Shown here: piece after piece, positions 17,901 through 26,100 of the stretch
How positions within the stretch are numbered: the stretch's first letter is position 1
How the letters are laid out: the number at the start of each line of letters is the position of its first letter
NCBI GenBank assembly: GCA_900544675.1
Contig: UQVZ01000006.1
Span: 55,173 to 119,172, forward strand
Reading direction: 5' to 3'
DNA length: 64,000 nt
Origin: an uncultured Bacteroides sp.
GTDB lineage: Bacteria; Bacteroidota; Bacteroidia; Bacteroidales; Bacteroidaceae
The notes under the pieces: generated by a model
Told to the model about the DNA's origin: nothing
Seen by the model: the letters and a program-made list of their open reading frames with translations, nothing else
The model's database searches: none
Made by a program: the position numbers and the translations under genes

Positions 17901-18251
17901 ATGGAAATCATCACGATGGAAAGCGCCGCCTACAAGGACATCGTAGGGCGCATCGAGGAAATCGCCTCCCATGTGAGGAAACACAGTCCGGAAAAACGGG
18001 AACAGGAAACCGCCGGACTTCTGGACAGCCGCGAGGTGATGCGCCTGCTCCGCATCAGCCGCCGCACGCTGCAACGGCTGAGGACGGAGAAACGCATCAA
18101 GTATGTCATCATCCGGGGCGACTGCCGCTACCCACCCGAAGAAGTGGAGCGCATCATCCGGGAGAACGCGGTCAGGACTTCACCGGAGAAGCCGGAGGAA
18201 CTGAGACACAACTACCTGCTCCGCACGGGTGGAAAGACAGGCAAGAAATGA
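17901..18251 (+). CDS. xis2c: Xis2c-like excisionase
   Basis: 116 residues. N-terminal helices (YKDIVGRIEEIASHVRKH) lead into the HTH, LLDSREVMRLLRISRRTLQRLR, then a basic wing, KYVIIRGDCRYPPEEVERII. In CTnDOT the gene pair at this position encodes Xis2c and Xis2d, small basic DNA-bending proteins needed for excision and for activating transfer genes. Start of the operon xis2c-xis2d-orf3-exc on the plus strand. The assignment rests on fold, position and operon order. Confidence 0.8.
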   Translation: MEIITMESAAYKDIVGRIEEIASHVRKHSPEKREQETAGLLDSREVMRLLRISRRTLQRLRTEKRIKYVIIRGDCRYPPEEVERIIRENAVRTSPEKPEELRHNYLLRTGGKTGKK

Positions 18252-18265
18252 AAGGAGGAACGGCT

Positions 18266-18649
18266 ATGGAGTTTTTAGACAGACGCACTTTCGAAGACTG
18301 CATGAGGCAGGTGTTCAGCCGCCTTGACCGTCAGGACGAGATGCTTTCCGCCATGCACGGTGGTGTACATGAAAAGCCGCAGGGCATTGCCCTGCTGGAG
18401 GATGACACGATGGACAACCAGGACGTGTGCATGCTGCTCCACGTGAGCAAGCGCACCCTGCAACGCTACCGCAGCGACGGGCTGCTTCCCTACCGGATGC
18501 ACCGCCACAAGACCTATTACCGCAGGTCGGACGTAGAGCTGTTCATCAGCACCCACATGAGGGAGATACTCCGCGACAGGGAACAGGGAAAGGCGAGCGA
18601 TGGCAAGAGTAAACCAAACAATAAAAGAAAGACAAACCGTAAAAAGTAA
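18266..18649 (+). CDS. xis2d: Xis2d-like excisionase
   Basis: 127 residues from ATG 18266, which follows a strong AAAGGAGGA site; an in-frame ATG at 18248 is a weaker alternative. The N-terminal helix MEFLDRRTFEDCMRQVF is followed by the HTH TMDNQDVCMLLHVSKRTLQRYR and the wing GLLPYRMHRHKTYYRRSDVEL. The tail is strongly basic (KPNNKRKTNRKK). It lies 14 bases after xis2c and 6 before the DUF3945 gene. In CTnDOT Xis2d is required for excision together with Exc and RteC. Confidence 0.82.
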   Translation: MEFLDRRTFEDCMRQVFSRLDRQDEMLSAMHGGVHEKPQGIALLEDDTMDNQDVCMLLHVSKRTLQRYRSDGLLPYRMHRHKTYYRRSDVELFISTHMREILRDREQGKASDGKSKPNNKRKTNRKK

Positions 18650-18655
18650 ACCGAA

Positions 18656-20218
18656 ATGGAACAGAAAAAGAAAAACGAGAAGGACGTGCTGGTGGTCCGC
18701 GACGAGAAGACGGGCGAAATCAGCGTAGTGGCCGGACTGGACGGCAAGGGCTACCCCAAGACGGCACCCCCGAAGCCGGAACACTCGCAGGACTTCCTGC
18801 GCTTCGATCGCCACGGGGACGTGATAGACAATTTCTTCAGGAATTTCTACCGCCAGTGCAAGGAGCCGACACGCTTCGGCTTCTACCGGGTGGCGGCGGA
18901 GACGGTGGACGCGGTGCTGCCGGTCATCAAGGACTTGCTGAAAGACCCGCTGGCGAACGCCGACATGCTCGCCCCGCACAAGGTGGACACCTCCAAATAC
19001 CAGCAGGAGGCAACGGAAAATGTAAAACAAGAAAGCAACGAACCCATTAAAAAGACAGAAGAAATGGAACAGAAAAAAGAAGAACAGAAACAGAATGTGC
19101 AGCAGCCACAAGAAGCTGAAACACAACAGAAGCAGGAGAAGCCGAACCTGATAGCGGATGACCAGGTGGACTGGGAAGAACTGCGCAAGTGCGGTATCGA
19201 CAGGGAGCAACTGTCGGAAAAGGACATGAAAGCCCTGATGAACTACGGCAAGACAGGGCTGGTGACGGTGAAGCCGAATTTCGGAGGGGACAGTTACGAA
19301 CTGCAAGCCCGACTCTCGTTCAAGAAGGCGGAGGACGGCACGCTGAAGCTGACACCCCATTTCATCCGAAACGAACCGCGTCTTGACATCCCCCACAGGG
19401 GCTACACGTTCACCGACGAGGACAAGAAAGCGTTGAAACGCACGGGCAACCTCGGCAAGCTCATCAACTTCGCCAACGAGAAGACGGGGGAAATCAAGCC
19501 CCACTACATCAGCATCGACCGCCTGACGAATGAAGTCGTGGACGTGCTTACCGACAAGGTGCGCATCCCCAGCAAAATCGGGCAGACTGCCCTGTCGAAA
19601 GCGGAACAGGACATCCTCCGCGCCGGACTTGCCTTGCCCAAGGAGGTGACGCTCAAGAACGGGCGCAAGTTCGAGGCCATGCTTCAGGTGAACGCCGACA
19701 AGCGCGATGTGGAGTTCGTGCCGGGACAGCCGAGGCAGCAGCAGGCGCAGCGTCAGGGAAAATCACAGGACAATCCCGACGCACAAGGACAGAAACAGGA
19801 GAACAACGGAGAGGGGCAACGCCGCAACCGCTCGTGGACGAACGAGGACGGCAGCATCCGCCCGATAAGCAAATGGAAGGACGACACGTTCACCGACCAA
19901 CAGAAAGCCGACTACGTGGCGGGCAAGACGGTGGTGCTTGCCAACGCTAAGGACGACCAAGGGCAGCCCTGTACGAAATACCTGAAGTTCAGCTTCGAGA
20001 AAGGCCGTCCGCTGACCTACTCGCAGAACCCCGACCTTGCGCAGACCGTCGCCCCGTCCAACGAGAGCCGCACGCAGCTCGCCGTGAACAACGAGGGCAA
20101 GACCAACGAAGCCACGAAGCATATGAAGGAGCCGCTGCAACAGGGACAGACCGCCCCGAAGAATGAAACGCAGCAGAAACAGCAGACCAGAAAATCCAAA
20201 GGCATGAAGGTATCCTGA
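18656..20218 (+). CDS. DUF4099/DUF3945 domain protein (Orf3-like)
   Basis: 520 residues. The N-terminal 110 residues (FLRFDRHGDVIDNFFRNFYR, DAVLPVIKDLLKDPLAN) form a conserved ICE domain. A Q/E/K-rich linker (about 115-165) follows. Next come a DUF4099-like region (DWEELRKCGIDREQL, near 170) and several DUF3945-type repeats containing GKLINFANEKTGEIKPHYIS and NGRKFEAMLQVNADKRDVEF. A second low-complexity Q-rich stretch and a final repeat (NAKDDQGQPCTKYLKFSFEKG) end it. Function is unknown; it is the invariable third gene of the excision operon. No signal peptide. Confidence 0.85.
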   Translation: MEQKKKNEKDVLVVRDEKTGEISVVAGLDGKGYPKTAPPKPEHSQDFLRFDRHGDVIDNFFRNFYRQCKEPTRFGFYRVAAETVDAVLPVIKDLLKDPLANADMLAPHKVDTSKYQQEATENVKQESNEPIKKTEEMEQKKEEQKQNVQQPQEAETQQKQEKPNLIADDQVDWEELRKCGIDREQLSEKDMKALMNYGKTGLVTVKPNFGGDSYELQARLSFKKAEDGTLKLTPHFIRNEPRLDIPHRGYTFTDEDKKALKRTGNLGKLINFANEKTGEIKPHYISIDRLTNEVVDVLTDKVRIPSKIGQTALSKAEQDILRAGLALPKEVTLKNGRKFEAMLQVNADKRDVEFVPGQPRQQQAQRQGKSQDNPDAQGQKQENNGEGQRRNRSWTNEDGSIRPISKWKDDTFTDQQKADYVAGKTVVLANAKDDQGQPCTKYLKFSFEKGRPLTYSQNPDLAQTVAPSNESRTQLAVNNEGKTNEATKHMKEPLQQGQTAPKNETQQKQQTRKSKGMKVS

Positions 20219-20363
20219 TTGCCGCCACTAAATCCATTCCAAAATGATTGACGGGTGAAACGGGGAGCATACACCGCCTTGCGCGCATATCCCACAAACA
20301 AGGCCGTGCCCCGTTTCCACCCCAACAAAAACAAAAGTATCAACAGATTAAACAGAGAAAGAC

Positions 20364-22466
20364 ATGATTACCATATTGGCAGAAAAACCAAGCGTCGCTC
20401 GTGAGATAGCACGGATTGTCGGCGCAATGAGAAGAGAAGAAGGGTATTTCACAGGAAACGGCTACCACGTGACATGGGCGCTTGGGCATTTGGTACAGCT
20501 CGCCCTGCCCGACGGGTACGGCATCCGTGGCTTCCGGCGCGACAGCCTGCCCGTCATCCCCGAAAGGTTTGAACTCATACCCCGTCAGGTGAAAACGGAC
20601 AAAGGCTGTAAGGCGGACGCGGCTTCGGTGAAGCAAATCAAGGTGATAACAAAATTGTGGAACGAGAGCGAGGGCATCATCGTGGCGACCGATTGCGCCC
20701 GTGAAGGCGAGTTGATATTCAGGTACCTGTATTCCTACACCGGCTGCACCCTGCCGTTCCAAAGGCTGTGGATAAGCTCGTTGACCGACGCCGCCATCCG
20801 CAAGGGACTGAAAGAGCTGAAGGACGGGCACGAGTATGACAGCCTATACCTTGCCGCCAAAGCAAGAAGTGAAGCCGACTGGCTGGTGGGCATCAACGGC
20901 ACGCAGGCATTGTCGGTAGCCGCCGGGCGGGGCACGTATTCCGTCGGACGGGTGCAGACACCCACGCTGGCGATGGTCTGCAAGCGATTCTGGGAAAACA
21001 GGCGTTTCACACCCGAACCGGTACACCAGCTTCATTTCACCACGCCGTCGGCGAGCGTGAACGAGGTTGTAAAATTCTCCTCGGTAGAGAAATGGAAAGA
21101 CAAGGAAAAGGCAGCTACATTACATAATAAGGTAAAGGAACAGATGTGCGCCACCATCGTGAGAGTCGAAAAGAAGGAGAAGGTGGAGAACCCTCCGCTG
21201 CTGTACGACCTGACTACGCTCCAAAAGGAAGCGAACACGAAGCACGGCTTCACGGCGGAACAGACGCTCGACCTTGTGCAGACGCTCTACGAGGCAAAGC
21301 TCATCACCTATCCGAGAACATCGAGCCGCTACATTCCGGAGGACGTGTTTGCCGAAGTACCCTTGTTATTTGAAAGATTATCTGCCCATTCATTGTTTGC
21401 CGATAAAATCAAAAGCATGGACGCACTGAACCGTCGCAGCGTGGACGCCTCGAAAGTGACCGACCACCATGCGTTGCTGGTGACACCCAACCGTCCGCTG
21501 GCGCTCTACAAGAACGAGCAGCTTATCTACGACATGATTGTGGGGCGCATGATTGAGGCGTTCTCCCCGGAGTGCGTCAAGGACACGACCACCGTCCGGG
21601 CGGAATGCGAAGGCGTGGAGTTTGAAACGAAAGGCTGCATCGTACGCAAGGCGGGCTGGCGTTCGGTCTATGATGAGGACAAGGAAGACACCGTACTGCC
21701 AGACTGGAACGAGGGCGACACGCTGGCAATGAACGGCTGCTCGATGAGCTCGGGCATGACCCGTCCGAAACCGCTCCACACGGAAAGTACCCTTCTGGCG
21801 GCGATGGAGACCGCCGGACGCGAGGGTATGGAGGACGAGGAAGTGCGCCAGGCGTTGAAGGACTGCGGCATCGGCACGCCCGCCACCCGCGCCGCCATCA
21901 TCGAGACCCTGCTTAAAAGGGAGTACATGGTGCGCGTGAAGAAGTCGCTTGTGCCGACGGAGAAAGGGCTTGCCCTGTATTCCATCGTGAAGGGCATGGA
22001 CATCGCCGACGTGGAGATGACGGGACGCTGGGAGGCGGAACTGGCAAAAATAGAAAGAGGGCAAACACCGCACGAGGCTTTCATCCGCGACATCGAGGGC
22101 TACACCCGGAAAATCACCACGGAACTGCTCGTCTGTGATAAAATCTTCGGGCACAAGGCATCGGGCTGTACCTGCCCCAAGTGCGGCACGGGCACGATGC
22201 GGTTCTACGGCAAGGTGGTGCGCTGCGACAATCCGGACTGCGCCCTGCCGGTGTTCCGCCAGATAGCCGGCCGGACGCTCACCGATGCGGAAATGACCGA
22301 CCTGCTGGCCAAGGGAAAAACGGGCGTCCTCAGCAGCTTCAAGAGCAAACAGGGCAAGCCGTTCAGCGCAGCAGTCGCTTTCGACGCGGATTTCAACACG
22401 AAATTCATCTTTCCTGAAAATAAATCGACAAGAAAATCCATAAACAAGAGAGGAGGAAGAAAATAA
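20364..22466 (+). CDS. topB: DNA topoisomerase III (Exc-like, type IA)
   Basis: 700 residues. The TOPRIM domain opens with ITILAEKPSVAREIARIVGA and carries TDCAREGELIFRYLY. The active-site segment LITYPRTSSRYIPEDVF puts the catalytic Tyr at residue 316. A C-terminal zinc-ribbon, CPKCGTGTMRF followed by CDNPDCALPVF, and a basic tail complete it. Type IA enzymes relax negatively supercoiled or single-strand-containing DNA. In CTnDOT the topoisomerase homologue Exc stimulates excision. It is downstream of the DUF3945 gene by 145 bases and followed by a good terminator. Confidence 0.93.
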   Translation: MITILAEKPSVAREIARIVGAMRREEGYFTGNGYHVTWALGHLVQLALPDGYGIRGFRRDSLPVIPERFELIPRQVKTDKGCKADAASVKQIKVITKLWNESEGIIVATDCAREGELIFRYLYSYTGCTLPFQRLWISSLTDAAIRKGLKELKDGHEYDSLYLAAKARSEADWLVGINGTQALSVAAGRGTYSVGRVQTPTLAMVCKRFWENRRFTPEPVHQLHFTTPSASVNEVVKFSSVEKWKDKEKAATLHNKVKEQMCATIVRVEKKEKVENPPLLYDLTTLQKEANTKHGFTAEQTLDLVQTLYEAKLITYPRTSSRYIPEDVFAEVPLLFERLSAHSLFADKIKSMDALNRRSVDASKVTDHHALLVTPNRPLALYKNEQLIYDMIVGRMIEAFSPECVKDTTTVRAECEGVEFETKGCIVRKAGWRSVYDEDKEDTVLPDWNEGDTLAMNGCSMSSGMTRPKPLHTESTLLAAMETAGREGMEDEEVRQALKDCGIGTPATRAAIIETLLKREYMVRVKKSLVPTEKGLALYSIVKGMDIADVEMTGRWEAELAKIERGQTPHEAFIRDIEGYTRKITTELLVCDKIFGHKASGCTCPKCGTGTMRFYGKVVRCDNPDCALPVFRQIAGRTLTDAEMTDLLAKGKTGVLSSFKSKQGKPFSAAVAFDADFNTKFIFPENKSTRKSINKRGGRK

Positions 22467-22621
22467 ATGTATAAATTTTGATAAAGTAAGCTGCATCTCG
22501 GAATAAAAAATAAGCTCGCTTATTTTGTTCTCCCCTCGATTTGCATTACTTTTGCCACTGATTCACTGTTCATAATCTGTTTCAATACGTTGAAGCATTG
22601 TTTTACGGTGGATTTAGTGGC

Positions 22622-22651
22622 GGCACTCGGAGGGATACCGGGTGCCTTTTT
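22622..22651 (+). terminator. Rho-independent terminator after topB
   Basis: GGCACTCGG (22622-22630) pairs with CCGGGTGCC (22638-22646) with one G-T wobble and a 7-nt loop, followed by TTTTT. Confidence 0.7.
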
Positions 22652-22705
22652 CTTCTCCTTTATCAAAATCCAAAATCCGTTTTTCACCACTAAATCCATC
22701 AGAAA

Positions 22706-23161
22706 ATGAAACAGAACAAGAAAACCCTTCCGGCGGAGCTGTCCTACTACGGGCTGTACCTGCTGGACTACCTGAGAAAATACCATCCCGACAAAGTATC
22801 CGACACGGACCTTATCACAGAAAGGGAGGAAGCCGCCACCGTAACCTTTGAAAAGGAAAGGCTGGCGGGCGGCACGGTGGAACACGCTCACGAGGAAGCC
22901 ATGCGCGTCCTGCTGCGCGGGCTGCACTTCTCGCCCTACGTCCTGCTGACAGAGGTCGTGGAGAGGGAGTTTGCCGACGAGGTGCCGGAATCCGGACGCG
23001 AGGCGTTCTGCCGCGACCTGTACCCCTATCTGAAAAACCTGTTCGCCGGTTACGATACGTCGGACGACACCTTTGCCCTGTCGCCTGCCCATGACCTGCT
23101 CTATACGGAACAGGTGGGAACCGTCGTGCTTTATCTGGAGGAAGGCCATGGCGTTCAATAG
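22706..23161 (+). CDS. DUF1896 family ICE protein
   Basis: 151 residues. The N-terminus SYYGLYLLDYLRKYHPDKV, the central HAHEEAMRVLLRGLHFSPYVLL and the acidic C-terminus (DDTFALSPAHDLLYTEQVGTV) match the DUF1896 family that accompanies the methylase-helicase of Bacteroidetes ICEs. It overlaps the start of that gene by 14 bases, which indicates translational coupling. Function is unknown. The motif CCACTAAATCC occurs eight bases before its start. Confidence 0.8.
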   Translation: MKQNKKTLPAELSYYGLYLLDYLRKYHPDKVSDTDLITEREEAATVTFEKERLAGGTVEHAHEEAMRVLLRGLHFSPYVLLTEVVEREFADEVPESGREAFCRDLYPYLKNLFAGYDTSDDTFALSPAHDLLYTEQVGTVVLYLEEGHGVQ

Positions 23162-26100
23162 GAAACAGAAGCTGCGCGACAACATCGAGGCGGTACGCAC
23201 GGCGTTCACGCTTGACCGTGAGCGCCGCACCCCGACGGAAAGGGAACGTGCGCTGCTGGAGCGTTACTGCGGCTTCGGGGGCCTGAAGTGCATCCTGAAC
23301 CCGGCAAGGGAACTCTCCGACGCCGTGCATTGGGCGAAGTCCGACCTCGAACTGTTCGCGCCTACGGTGGAGCTGCACCGCATCATCCGGGAGAACAGCA
23401 GGGATGAAACGGAGTACAAGCGGTATGTGGATTCGCTGAAAGCCTCGGTGCTGACGGCGTTCTACACGCCGCAGGCCATCACGGATACCATCGCGGACGT
23501 GTTGCACGACAGGAAGGTACGCCCGAAGCTCGTGCTGGAGCCTTCGGCAGGCATGGGCGCGTTCATCGGCTCGGTGTTGTCGGACAACCCACAGGCAGAG
23601 GTGATGGCCTTCGAGAAAGACCTGCTGACAGGCAAGATGCTGGGACACCTGTACCCGGAGCAGAAGATACGCACGGAAGGCTTCGAGAAGATAGAAAAGC
23701 CGTTCCTGAACCGGTTTGACCTTGCCATATCCAACATCCCTTTCGGGGACATAGCCGTGTTCGACCCTGAGTTTGAGAACGGCTCGACCTTCCGGAGAAT
23801 AGCGGCAAGGAAGGTGCATACCTATTTCTTCCTGAAAGGGCTGGACGCGGTGCGTGACGGCGGCATCGTGGCGTTCATTACCTCGCGGGGCGTGCTGGAC
23901 ACGGAGGGCAACGGCGGCACACGCTACATGATGACACGCAAAGCGGATCTGTTGTCCGCCATCCGCCTGCCGAACAACCTGTTCACGGAAAATGCCAACA
24001 CGGAAGTAGGCTGTGACCTGATTGTCCTGCAAAAGAACGAAGGCAAGGAGGAGCTTTCCGAAGAGGACAGGAAGTTTGGCGATGTCGTGAAGAACAACCA
24101 TACGAACATTGTCACCAACGGGTATCTGTTCGACCACCCGGAACATATCATCCACACTGACGCGAAACGTGACACCGACCCTTACGGCAAGCCTGCCATC
24201 GTCTATACGCACAGCGGCGGCGTGGAGGGCATCGCCACGGACCTGTACCGGATGCTGTCGGACGACCTGTCGGCAAGGCTGGACCTGGAACGCTACAACG
24301 GCATCAAGGGTGAAAGGCTGGAACCCCGGCAGGCCATAGCTGTACAGCCTACACTAGCAGAGACGAAAAAAGAGAATGACATCAAGGCGGTTACCGGGCA
24401 ACAGCCGGAGATGAAAAGAGAAGAAAATCCGGTGCCGCCAAAGGCGGAACCGGCGCAAGCCGTAGCGCAGGAGATGGGAACAAAACGGCCTGAAGCCGCG
24501 GTAATGGACTTATACGATTTGTTTGGCTACACGCAGGAGGAACGGCGGATGGCGGAACGCGGGCTGAAACCGGAGAGGAAGAAAGGCGGCAAGTCCAAAC
24601 GCAAAAAGCAGCAGGAACAGCCGCTGTTTTCCCCGTCGGAACTGGAACAGATAGAGGTGAAGCCGAAAGAAGCTGAACAGCCCATGCCCGAACCGCCTGT
24701 AGAGAAGCCTGCCATAGACGATGACCCGGAGGATGCCGTTTACCGTAGTCTGGACTGGGAAACCAACCCGCCCATCAACGGCTTCTACGAAATGATGATG
24801 TCGCTCACTCCCGAACGGCGTGCCGAACTGCGCCGTTTGGGAAAGGAGAAGATGGATGCCAATGCCGCCAAGCAAGCGGAAAAGGTGCAAACTGTCTATC
24901 CGATAGAGAACGCATACGAAGTGCGGGCGAAAAAACAGATAGAGCGTGTGGAAAGGGAGATGCGCGGGGAGGAAGCCGCCCTGCCCCCGGAAGAACGGCA
25001 GCGCAGGAAAGAGGAAGCAATGAAACCGCGCCCGTTCAAAGGCATAATGGAGCCACACCTGAAAGACGGCTCACTGGTATGGGAACACACGGGCGGCGTC
25101 CGCTTCCAAATCGGGGTGCTGAAGGATGTCACCCGCTACGGGGCTACCTTCCAGCCGCTCGACATGGACGGAATGCAGGCGCAGAAGGCGCAACTCTACA
25201 TCGACTTGCGCAACACCTACGAGCGGCTTTACGCTTACGAAGCGGAGAACCACGAGGAGAACGCCCTGCTGCGCCGCAACCTGAACACCTACTACGACGA
25301 GTTCGTCATGCGCTACGGCAACCTGAATGCCAAGCACAACGCGAAGCTCATCCTGATGGACGCTTCAGGGCGCAACATGCTCTCGCTGGAACGCGGCGAG
25401 AACGGGCAGTTCGTCAAGGCGGACATCTTCGACCGTCCCGTTTCCTTTTCGCAGGAAACGCTTGTCGAGGTGGAGTCGCCCGAAGAAGCCCTGTCCGCCT
25501 CGCTCAACCTGTACGGCGGCGTGAACCTGCCCTACATGGAATCTCTCTGCGACCTGCCGCAGGCGGAGATGCTCGAAGTCCTGAAAGGACGGGTGTTCTA
25601 CAACCCGTTGGCGGACGGCTACGAGATAGCTGACAGTTTCATCGCCGGAAACGTGGTGCAGAAAGTAGCTGATGTGGAGGAATGGATAAAGGGACATGAG
25701 GGCCATGGGATGATGCCGCAGGCGCAGGAGGCTTTGGCGGCACTGCGCGAGAGCGTACCCGAACAAATCCCTTTCGAGGACCTGGACTTCAACTTCGGGG
25801 AGCGTTGGATACCCACGGGCGTGTATGCCGCCTATATGAGCCGCCTGTTCGACACGGAGGTGCGGATAACCTACTCGGAGAGCCTCGACGAGTATTCGGT
25901 GAAATGCGCCTATCGGACGATGAAAATCACGGACGAATTCCTTGTGAAGGGCTACTACCGCAACTACGACGGCATGAACCTGCTGAAGCACGCCCTGCAC
26001 AACACCTGCCCCGACATGATGAAAAGCATCGGAAAGGACGAGAACGGCAACGACATCAAGGTGCGTGACAGCGAGGGCATACAGCTTGCCAACGCGAAGA

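Noticed and set aside
18275..19504. Antisense frame of 409 codons over the Xis2d and DUF3945 genes
   Set aside because: Arg/Leu/Phe-rich composition, no family likeness, fully opposite two well-supported genes.
22815..24212. Long antisense open frame of 465 codons
   Set aside because: It lies opposite the methylase-helicase and DUF1896 genes and its translation (Arg/His-rich, low-complexity) matches no family; a GC-rich shadow.
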